A stretch of DNA of 8,977 bases. Source: Anaeromyxobacter_A sp035636195. Its GTDB lineage: Bacteria; Myxococcota; Myxococcia; Myxococcales; Anaeromyxobacteraceae. The translations under genes were made by a program, and so were the position numbers. Below are positions 1-7,400 of the stretch, piece by piece (the stretch's first letter is position 1; every line of letters begins with the position of its first letter). Under the pieces are notes generated by a model, which saw nothing but the letters and a program-made list of their open reading frames with translations, was not told the DNA's origin and did not search any database. Location of the stretch: the NCBI GenBank assembly GCA_035636195.1, contig DASPZP010000235.1, positions 1 to 8,977 of the forward strand. Reading direction: 5' to 3'.

Positions 1-971
1 CCGGGCCGCTGCCAGGCGCCGGTGAGCGCCGGGATGCAGGCGATGGCGCGCAGGTTCATGGAGCCGTTGCCGTGGCGCGAGAGGCCGTTCCCGACGCGCA
101 GGTGCGGCGCGCGCGCCAGGCCGATGTTGCGTGCGAGGCCCACCACCTGCTCCGCCGAGAGGCCCGTGGCGGCGGCGGCCCGCTCCGGGGTCCACTCCGG
201 CAGGACCTCTCGCGCCAGCGCGTCGTACCCCTGCACGTGCGCATCGACGAAGGCGCGATCGACGAGGCCGTCGCGCGCGAGGACGTGCATGACCCCCATC
301 GCCAGCGCGCCGTCGGAGCCGGGCCGGACGAGCAGCACCTCGTCGGCGATCGCGGCGGTGGCGGTGCGGTAGGTCTCGATGAGCACGATGCGGGCGCCGC
401 GCGCGCGGGCCGCCTTGGCGCGTGCCACGAAATGGATGTTCGTCGCGACCGCGTCGAGCCCCCATATGACGATGAGGTCGCTCTCCACCGCCTCGTCCGG
501 ATCCATCCCGAGGGTCTCGCCCATGACCGCCTTCCAGGCGGCGTTCTTGGCGGGGGTGCAGATGGTGCGATCGAGCCGAGAGGCGCCGAGCGCGTGGAAG
601 AAGGCGTGCCCGGCGTTGCGCTGCACGAGGCCCATGGTGCCGGCGTACGAGTACGGCAGGATGCACTCCGCGCCGTGCTCGGCGATGAGCCCCTTCCAGC
701 GCGCCGCGATGAGCGCGATGGCCTCGCGCCAGGTGGTCGGCCGGAACTTGCCGGAGCCCTTCGGCCCGTCGCGCAGGAGCGGGGTCGTGAGCCGCGATGG
801 CGCGTGCACCGTGCGCTCGTAGCGAGTCATCTTGGGGCAGAGGGTGCCGCGCGACCACGGGTGCTCCGGATCACCGCGCACCGCCAACGCCCGGCCGTTC
901 TCCACCTCTACCAGCAGGCCGCAACAGTCCGGGCAGTCGAAGGGGCAGGCGGAGCGGTGGAGCGTGGGCAT
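1..971 (-). CDS. Molybdopterin oxidoreductase, N-terminal part (runs off left edge)
   Basis: About 323 residues are visible; the C-terminal half lies outside the window. Seen: the N terminus carries an iron-sulfur motif C9-x3-C13-x3-C17-x27-C45 (an extra Cys at 16), typical of the [4Fe-4S] domain of the DMSO-reductase superfamily. An Arg/Pro/Trp-rich stretch (P58-W81) follows, as in the family's molybdopterin-binding region. Cys138 in 'RTICTPAKN' lines up with the Mo/W-ligand position (Sec140 in E. coli FdhF). It is followed by Thr-Pro rather than the His usual in formate dehydrogenases, so I do not call it a formate dehydrogenase. There is no Tat signal before the cluster motif, suggesting a cytoplasmic enzyme. 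The start is firm: an in-frame TAG lies 12 bases upstream (983-981), no other start codon intervenes, and AGGA sits 7 bases before the ATG. The substrate cannot be told. It is divergent from the lipid-type operon and need not be related to it. Confidence 0.92.
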   Translation of the reverse strand, partial: MPTLHRSACPFDCPDCCGLLVEVENGRALAVRGDPEHPWSRGTLCPKMTRYERTVHAPSRLTTPLLRDGPKGSGKFRPTTWREAIALIAARWKGLIAEHGAECILPYSYAGTMGLVQRNAGHAFFHALGASRLDRTICTPAKNAAWKAVMGETLGMDPDEAVESDLIVIWGLDAVATNIHFVARAKAARARGARIVLIETYRTATAAIADEVLLVRPGSDGALAMGVMHVLARDGLVDRAFVDAHVQGYDALAREVLPEWTPERAAAATGLSAEQVVGLARNIGLARAPHLRVGNGLSRHGNGSMNLRAIACIPALTGAWQRP

Positions 972-978
972 GGGGGAA

Positions 979-982
979 TCCT
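979..982 (-). promoter_or_regulatory. Ribosome binding site of the molybdopterin oxidoreductase
   Basis: The minus strand reads AGGA 7 bases before the ATG at 971-969. Together with the in-frame TAG overlapping it (983-981), it fixes the start of the gene. Confidence 0.6.
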
Positions 983-1002
983 AGCGCGAAGGCGGGGCGC
1001 CG

Positions 1003-1032
1003 CTCGACCTCGACCTCGACCTCGACCTCGAC
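1003..1032. repeat. Five tandem copies of the hexamer CTCGAC
   Basis: Five perfect, uninterrupted copies of CTCGAC occupy the divergent intergenic region, 24 bases upstream of the SDR start codon and 31 bases beyond the molybdenum-enzyme start. This is a pure microsatellite in the only place where promoters for both genes could lie. A change in copy number would alter promoter spacing in 6-bp steps. Whether it is variable or bound by a regulator cannot be judged from one sequence. Confidence 0.9.
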
Positions 1033-1055
1033 GGCGGGTACAACGCCGGCAGCTC

Positions 1056-2030
1056 ATGTCCACCGCCCTCGTCACCGGCGCCGCAGGCTTCCTCGGCCGG
1101 TCCCTCTGTCGCGCGCTCCAGGCGCGCGGGGTCGGCGTCCGCGCGCTCCTACGCCAAGGGACCGACGCCTCCGCGCTGATGTCCGGCACCGAGGTGATGC
1201 GGGGCGATGTCACGGACCCCGCAGCGCTGCGCAGCGCGGTCGAGGGGTGCGACCTCGTCTACCACCTGGCGGGAGTGCGCCGGGCAACGAGCCGGGACGA
1301 GTTCATGCAGGTAAACGCCGGCTCCACGCGGCTCCTGCTCGAGGCGTCCGTCGCGGCCGGTGCCGGGCACCGGCGGTTCGTCCTGGCAGGGTCCCTCGCT
1401 GCGATAGGCCCGTCGCGAGACGGTAAGCGGGAGGACGATCCGTTCGCGCCAGCGGAGTGGTACGGCGAGTCCAAGGCCGAGGCGGAGCGGCTCACCCTCT
1501 CCTACGGGGGCCGGCTGCCGGTGGCGATCGGCCGGCCGCCGCGAATCATGGGACCGGGTGACCGGGAGAACCTCTTCTTCTTCCGGATCGTGAAACGCGG
1601 GGTGGTGCTGCGCATCCTTGGCCCGCAGCGGCCGCTCTCGTGGATCGACGTGGACGACTGCGCCGAGGGTTTCGCGCTACTGGGCGAGCATCCGGCGGCC
1701 ATGGGGCATGCCTTCTTCCTCGCTTCGAACGAACGCACCAGCGTCGAGGACTTGCAGCGGGAGGTCGCGCGCGCGCTCGGGATCACGCCGCGAGCCGTCC
1801 CGGTACCGCCTGCGCTCCTCTCGGGTTTGGCGGTGGCCGCCGAGCTGGTGACTCGTGCAACCGGGCACAAGCTGCCGCTCAATCGCAAACTGGCACGGCA
1901 AGTCCTCGCCCCCGGGTGGACCTGCGTGCCGGACAAAGCCGAGCGGCTCCTCGGCTTCACGGCCCGGACGTCGCTCCGCGACTCCATCGCCCGATCTGCG
2001 CGCTTCTACCTCGATCGGGGTTGGCTATAA
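1056..2030 (+). CDS. Extended short-chain dehydrogenase/reductase (NAD(P)-dependent epimerase/3-beta-HSD type)
   Basis: 324 residues. Seen: an N-terminal Rossmann motif TGAAGFLG (7-14), an acidic GDVTD (50-54) as in the adenine-binding loop, YHLAG (69-73), Ser113 before the active site, and a catalytic Y136-G-E-S-K140. The C-terminal half has the extended-SDR pattern, with 'PLSWIDVDD' followed by a helical substrate domain, ending in 'FYLDRGWL'. Length is normal for the family. The frame stays open upstream into the antisense of the neighbouring gene; ATG 1056 was chosen because the Rossmann strand starts immediately after it. No strong ribosome site is visible. It lies 78 bp before a three-gene lipid-type operon on the same strand. 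Family knowledge allows sugar, sterol or acyl-keto substrates. Reduction of an acyl- or alkyl-dihydroxyacetone phosphate is an attractive guess from context only. Confidence 0.9.
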   Translation: MSTALVTGAAGFLGRSLCRALQARGVGVRALLRQGTDASALMSGTEVMRGDVTDPAALRSAVEGCDLVYHLAGVRRATSRDEFMQVNAGSTRLLLEASVAAGAGHRRFVLAGSLAAIGPSRDGKREDDPFAPAEWYGESKAEAERLTLSYGGRLPVAIGRPPRIMGPGDRENLFFFRIVKRGVVLRILGPQRPLSWIDVDDCAEGFALLGEHPAAMGHAFFLASNERTSVEDLQREVARALGITPRAVPVPPALLSGLAVAAELVTRATGHKLPLNRKLARQVLAPGWTCVPDKAERLLGFTARTSLRDSIARSARFYLDRGWL

Positions 2031-2108
2031 GATCGACGGCACTACCCCCACGGGGCGTCGGCTTCGTTTCACACCGGCGTGCCCAGCGGAATAGGACCCT
2101 CTTCACGC

Positions 2109-2786
2109 ATGCCCTCAACGCAGCGAGCCGCGTTCTTCGACGTGGACGGGACCCTCGTCCGGACGAACATCGTCCACGCGTTCGCATTCTACGCGCTGAA
2201 CCAGGGGAGCATCTTCGGCACGGCCTTCCGTACCGCCCGTACGGTGGCGGCCGTGCCCCTCTACTGGGCGCTCGACAAGGTCAACCGGAAGACTTTCAAC
2301 GAAATCTTCTACACGTCGTACAAGGGAATCTCGCAGGACCGCTTGGAAGTCTTGGCGGAGGAGCTCTTCGAGGAGGTGCTGCGGCCCGCCGTGCATCCAG
2401 GTACGCCGCGACTCCTCGCTCAGGCGCGGCGGGCTGGCTGCCGGATCGTGCTGGTGACGGGGGCGCTCGACTTCACCGTGCGGCATCTCGTCCGGCACCT
2501 GGGAGCGGACGACCTCCTCGCCAACCGCATGCATTTCGTCGAGGGCGTCGCCACGGGCCGTGTCATTCCCCCCGTCGTGGAAGGGGCCCACAAGGCCGTT
2601 GCCATCCGCGATTACTGCAACCGCGAGGGTCTCGCCCTCGATCAGAGCCATGCCTATTCCGACAGCTTCTCCGACTATCCCATGCTGACGGTGGTCGGGC
2701 ATCCGGCTGCGGTCAACCCCGACCTCCGCCTGCGCAACGTGGCCCGCGCCTACGAGTGGCCCATCCTCGACACGACTGAGCGCTGA
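2109..2786 (+). CDS. HAD-superfamily IB hydrolase (phosphoserine-phosphatase-like)
   Basis: 225 residues. All four HAD motifs are visible. Motif I is FFDVDGTLV with nucleophile D11 and acid/base D13; motif II is Thr117 in 'LVTGA'; motif III is Lys162; motif IV is 'YSDSFSDYP' with D185 and D189. A helical cap lies between motif I and motif II (about 20-95), as in subfamily IB. The protein is therefore very probably an active Mg-dependent phosphatase, soluble, with no signal peptide. In other bacteria HAD-IB domains occur fused to PlsC acyltransferases (for example mycobacterial Rv2483c), which suits a role on phospholipid intermediates here, but the substrate is inferred. ATG 2109 was preferred over an in-frame GTG at 2079 because it places motif I at the usual distance from the N terminus; an AGGA lies 12 bases upstream, a rather long spacing. 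The next gene starts 2 bases after its stop, implying co-translation. Confidence 0.93.
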   Translation: MPSTQRAAFFDVDGTLVRTNIVHAFAFYALNQGSIFGTAFRTARTVAAVPLYWALDKVNRKTFNEIFYTSYKGISQDRLEVLAEELFEEVLRPAVHPGTPRLLAQARRAGCRIVLVTGALDFTVRHLVRHLGADDLLANRMHFVEGVATGRVIPPVVEGAHKAVAIRDYCNREGLALDQSHAYSDSFSDYPMLTVVGHPAAVNPDLRLRNVARAYEWPILDTTER

Positions 2787-2788
2787 AG

Positions 2789-4402
2789 ATGCGTCCCCTG
2801 CCCCGCCTTTCTCGGCTGTACGAGCAGACCGAGTCCGTCGTGACCATCGACACGGACTCGGCGCCGCGCGTGCTCTTCTCGGGCGAGGACCTCCTCGTGG
2901 AGGACCTGCCCGTGGGGACCAAGGTCATCTACCCGAAGCCCCCCCTGGCGGGGCTCGGCAACGTGAAGGCCGCCATCCGTTGGGCGATCAACCATCCGGA
3001 AGGCTGTGACCCACTCCACGCCAAGCTCCGGCCGGGCATGAAGGTGACGGTCGCGCTCGACGACATCTCGCTACCGCTGCCGCCGATGCGGGTGCCGGAC
3101 ATCAGGCAGCAGGTCCTGGAGGTCGTGCTGGAGCTGCTGGCCGACTCGGGGGTGGACGACATTCATCTCGTCATCGCCATCTGTCTGCACCGCCGCATGT
3201 CCGGCACCGAGATGAAGCGGATGGTGGGGCAGAAGATCTTCGACGCCTTCTATCCGGACCGGTACTACAACCACGACGCCGAGGACCCGGACGGGCTGCT
3301 CACGCTGGGCCATACCCGGCACGGCGAGAAGGTGGTGGTGAACCGGCGCGCCGCCGAGTCGGACCTCCTCATCTACGTGAACTTGAACCTCGTCCCCATG
3401 GACGGCGGCCACAAGTCGGTCGCGACCGGGCTCACGAACTACGAGGGCGTGAAGGCGCACCACACGCCGGAGCACATCCGCAAGAGCGACTCGTACATGG
3501 ACCCGAGCCGCTCCGAGCTCCACCACTCGGTGGACCGGGTCGGCCGCGTCATCGACGAGCACCTCGACGTCTTCCACATCGAGACCACCATCAACAACCG
3601 GATGTTCGACGGCCCGCTCGATTTCCTCATGAAGCGCGAGGACGCCTACGGCGAGCTCGACCGGCTGAAGCTGGCCGGCATGCGCGCCATGCTCCGCAAC
3701 CTCCCGCGCGCCGCCAAGCGGAAGATGTTCCAGGCCGTGCCGGCGGCCTACGAGGTCATCGCGGTCCACGCCGGCCGGACCGAGCCGACGCACCAGAAGA
3801 TCCTGCAGAAGAGCTGGGAGCAATACGCGGTCGACGTCGACTTCCAGGCCGACATCGGCGTGATGGGGATCCCCTTCATCTCGCCCTACAACGTCAACTC
3901 GATCCTGAACCCCCTGCTCGTTCAGGTGATGGCCTGCGGGTACTTCTTCAACTTCTACCGCGGGAAGCCGCTCGTGAAGCCGGGCGGCACGCTCATCATC
4001 ACCCACCCCTGCTTCGACGAGTTCGACCCCGACCACCACCCGAGCTACATCGAGTTCTTCCACCGGCTCCTGCCCGAGACGCGCGACGCGAAGGTGCTCG
4101 AGGCGAAGTACGAGCGCGAGTTCGCCGAGAACCCGAGCTACGTCCACCTGTACCGGACCGGCAACGCGTACCACGGGGCGCACCCGTTCTTCATGTGGTA
4201 CTGGGGCGAGAACGGTCGGCGGCACTACGGCCGCATCATCGCGGTCGGAGCCGACAACGAGCACGTGCCGCGGCTCATGGGCTGGGAGAGCGCCGAGCGC
4301 CTCTCCGATGCCATCGACATGGCGCGCGCGCACCACGGCCGGAGCGCGCAGATCGCGATGCTCCACCACCCACCCATCGTCATGACCCAGAACCTGGGAT
4401 GA
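2789..4402 (+). CDS. LarA-like protein (nickel-pincer lactate racemase superfamily, DUF2088 type), divergent
   Basis: 537 residues, about 100 longer than classical LarA. Seen: 'VALDDISLPLPPM' (88-100), then a helix and 'LVIAICLHRRM' (127-137), matching the LarA pattern DD-x-(T/S)-x-P ... IATGTHRP; His134 corresponds to catalytic His108 of Lactiplantibacillus LarA. 'GGHKSVATG' (206-214) matches GGRKS-x-x-PG, with Lys209 at the position of Lys184, which holds the nickel-pincer nucleotide. His225 lies exactly 16 residues after it, the spacing from Lys184 to the nickel ligand His200. The residue ten before the lysine, His174 in LarA, is Leu199 here, with no His nearby. The C-terminal half has the family's 'VKPGGTLII' strand. 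Reaction and substrate are unknown; calling it lactate racemase would be wrong. The start follows the HAD stop by 2 bases and the stop overlaps the next ATG (ATGA), so it is tied to a lipid-type operon. Confidence 0.85.
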   Translation: MRPLPRLSRLYEQTESVVTIDTDSAPRVLFSGEDLLVEDLPVGTKVIYPKPPLAGLGNVKAAIRWAINHPEGCDPLHAKLRPGMKVTVALDDISLPLPPMRVPDIRQQVLEVVLELLADSGVDDIHLVIAICLHRRMSGTEMKRMVGQKIFDAFYPDRYYNHDAEDPDGLLTLGHTRHGEKVVVNRRAAESDLLIYVNLNLVPMDGGHKSVATGLTNYEGVKAHHTPEHIRKSDSYMDPSRSELHHSVDRVGRVIDEHLDVFHIETTINNRMFDGPLDFLMKREDAYGELDRLKLAGMRAMLRNLPRAAKRKMFQAVPAAYEVIAVHAGRTEPTHQKILQKSWEQYAVDVDFQADIGVMGIPFISPYNVNSILNPLLVQVMACGYFFNFYRGKPLVKPGGTLIITHPCFDEFDPDHHPSYIEFFHRLLPETRDAKVLEAKYEREFAENPSYVHLYRTGNAYHGAHPFFMWYWGENGRRHYGRIIAVGADNEHVPRLMGWESAERLSDAIDMARAHHGRSAQIAMLHHPPIVMTQNLG

Positions 4403-7400
4403 GCGAGCGCCACCCCAGGAACGGGAAGGTGAACGGCGCCCAGCCGCGGGCACCCTCGCCGCTCACGCTCGCGCGGGACGCGGGGCTCGACGTCGCCGCC
4501 ACCCTGCGCGGCCGAGCGATCCTCATCACCGGCGCCACCGGCTTCGTCGGCAAGGTGACGCTCTCCATGCTGCTCCACCGGTACCCGGAGATCGGAAAGG
4601 TCTTCGTGCTGGTGCGGCCCGGGACGGGCGGTACGGCCGAGGCACGCTTCTTCGGCAAGGTGGCGCCGAGCAGCCCCTTCGATCCGCTCCGCGAGCAGCA
4701 CGGCCCCGCCTGCGAGGCCTTCCTGCGCGACCGCTGCGTGCCGCTCGCAGGCGACGTCTCCGACCCGCTCTTCGGCCTCGGCGAGGGCGAGCTGGCCAGG
4801 CTCGACGGCCTGGCAGCCGTCGTGAACTGCGCCGGCCTGGTCGACTTCAACCCGTCCCTCGAGCTGGCCGTGAACGTGAACGTCCTCGGCGCACGGCACG
4901 CCGCCGACGTCTGCCTCCGCACCGGCGCCGCGCTCGTCCACGTCTCCACCTGCTTCGTGGCCGGCAACCGGAGCGGCGTCGTCTTCGAGGACGAGGAGCT
5001 GCAGGGTTACTTCCCTCGCCGCGAAGGGGTCGAGGGCCGCCCCACCGCGCCCGTCCTCGACGCGCGCGACTTCGACCTCGAGCGCGAGCTCGCCGACTGC
5101 GCCCGGCGCATCGCGCGGGTGCGCGAGGACGCCGAGGACGTGGCGCTCCTCTCGGAGCTGCGGGAACGCGCCCAGGAGCGCCTCCGCGGCGAGGGGCGGG
5201 CCGGAGACGAGCGCGCGCAGCGCCTCGCGGTCGGGCGCGAGAAGCGGCTCTGGGTGTCGCAGCGGCTCGTCGAGCTGGGGATGGACCGCGCCCGCCACTG
5301 GGGCTGGCCCAACACGTACACGTACACGAAGAGCCTGGGAGAGCAGGCCATCGCCCGGAGCGGCATCCGCTACGCCATCGTCCGGCCCTCCATCGTCGAG
5401 ACGGCGCTCCGCTATCCGTTCCCGGGCTGGAACGAGGGGTTCACCACCAGCGCGCCGCTCGCCTTCCTGGGCCTGAAGGGCCAGCGCGTCTACCCCATGG
5501 GCGAGCGCGCCATCCTCGACATCGTCCCGGTCGACCTCGTGGCCGCCGGGACCATCGCCGTGACCGCCCAGGCCATCGCCGGCCAGCAGCGCCGCGTCTA
5601 CCACCTCGCCTCCAGCGACGCGAACCCGCTCTACGTGCGCCGCGCGCTGGCCCTGGTCGGCCTCTACCGGCGCCGCTTCTACAAGCGGCGCGAGGAGGGG
5701 AGCCGCGCCCTCAACGCCCTGCGCGCCCGCTTCGAGCCCTATTCGGTCTCGCGCCGCCACTACGAGGCGTTCAGCGCACCCGCCTTCCGCAGGCTGGCGC
5801 GCGCCGCGAGCGAGCTCCTGCGCACGGAGGGGCCGGCCTGGGGCGCGCCGCGCGTCTCCGCGCTCGCGGGGCGCGCCGCCGACGCGCTCGACGAGCTGCA
5901 GTCGAAGCTCGCCGGCGTCGAGCAGCTCTTCGAGCTGTTCATGCCGTTCGTGTGGGAGAACCGCTACGTCTTCCACTGCGGGAACGTGCGCGAGCTGTGC
6001 GCCCGGCTCTCCCCGGCCGATCGGGCGCGGCTGCCGTGGGACCCCGAGCAGATCGAGTGGCGGGACTACTGGCTCGACGTCCACATGAAGGGCCTCGAGG
6101 CGTGGGTCTTCCCCGGCCTGGAGGAGGAGTCGAAGAAGAAGGTCCACGCGGTGAAGCAGCACCGCGACCTGCTCGAGCTCTTCCAGGCCGCCTGCGAGAC
6201 GCACCGCCGCCGGGTGGCGCTGCGCATGGAAGGGGCGCGCAAGGAGCGCTTCACCTACGGCGAGCTGCGCGCCTTCGCGGAGCGGGTGGCGGGGGCGCTC
6301 GCGGCGCGGGGCGTCCGACCCGGCGATCGGGTGCTGCTCGCGGCGGAGAACCGGCCCGAGTGGGCGGCGGCGTTCTTCGGGGTCCTGCGCGCCGGCGCGG
6401 TGGCGGTGCCGGTCGACGCGCAGCTCTCGGCCGACGAGCTCGCGAACCTGGCGCGGAGCGCCGGGGCGCGGCTGGCCGTCCTCTCCGAGGCGGTCCTGGA
6501 GCGCCTCCCCGCGCTCATGGCGCGCTGGGAGGCCGAGGGCGGGCCGGTGCCGCTGCTCCTCGCGGACGCCATGGCGGGCGACCCGGCCTGCGCTCCCGCC
6601 GTTCGGGCTCCGCAGCCCGACGACGTCGCCTCGCTCATCTTCACGAGCGGCACCACCGGCACGCCCAAGGGCGTCCTCCTCACCCACCGCAACTTCACCA
6701 GCCTGGTGACCAAGCTCTCGACGCTCTTCGACCTGCGCCCCGGCGACGCGTTGCTCTCGGTGCTCCCGCTCCACCACACGTTCGAGTTCACCTGCGGGCT
6801 GCTCGTGCCGCTCTCGCGCGGAGCCGAGATCGAGTACCTCGACGAGCTCACCGCCGACACGCTCGGCGACGCGCTCGAGCGCGGGCGCGTCACCGCCATG
6901 ATCGGGGTGCCGGCGCTGTGGGCGCTCTTGCACCGCCGCATCACGCAGGAGCTCAGCGCCCGGCCGGGCGCGGTGGAGGCGGCGGCGAAGGCGCTCATGG
7001 GCGCGAACGCGAGCCTCCGCGATCGCTTCGGCGTCAACCTGGGCAAGGCGCTCTTCTGGCCGGTCCACCGTCGCATGGGCGGGCGGCTGCGCATCCTCGT
7101 CTCGGGCGGCTCGGCGCTCGCGCCCGAGGTGCAACGGGCCTTCCACGAGCTCGGCTTCGATCTCTTCGAGGGCTACGGCCTCACCGAGGCGGCGCCGGTG
7201 CTGGCGGTCTCGACGCCGGAGGACGGCGCCTCGCCCGGCACGGTGGGGCGGCCGCTGCCTGGCATCGAGCTGCGCATCGACGCGCCGGACGCCGGTGGCG
7301 TGGGCGAGGTGCTGGCCCGCGGTCCGAACGTCATGGCGGGTTACTGGAAGGCCGGGAGCGAGCAGCCGGAGGTGGACCGCGAGCTGACCGCCCAGGTGCT

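Noticed and set aside
72..1055. Upstream extension of the SDR reading frame by 328 codons
   Set aside because: It is antisense to the molybdopterin oxidoreductase, is rich in Arg/Gly/Ala/His, and has no recognisable motif. The SDR Rossmann fold begins right after ATG 1056.
2026..2031. TATAAG at the end of the SDR gene as a -10 box for the HAD gene
   Set aside because: No matching -35 element is found 16-18 bases upstream and the hexamer overlaps the TAA stop codon, so it is not enough to call a promoter.
2043..2056. Short C/G inverted repeat after the SDR stop as a terminator
   Set aside because: The stem is only about 4-5 bp and no T-run follows it.
2079..2108. GTG at 2079 as the start of the HAD protein
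   Set aside because: It adds ten residues of no family similarity and has no ribosome site; ATG 2109 places motif I at the normal N-terminal position.
3071..4453. Antisense open frame of 460 codons across the LarA-like gene
   Set aside because: The product is Val/Asp/His/Leu-rich with no motif, a compositional shadow of the sense gene.
5313..5328. Tandem CACGTA repeat
   Set aside because: It is coding sequence for the reductase active-site stretch (T-Y-T-Y-T-K around Tyr307 and Lys311); repetition follows from the amino acids.
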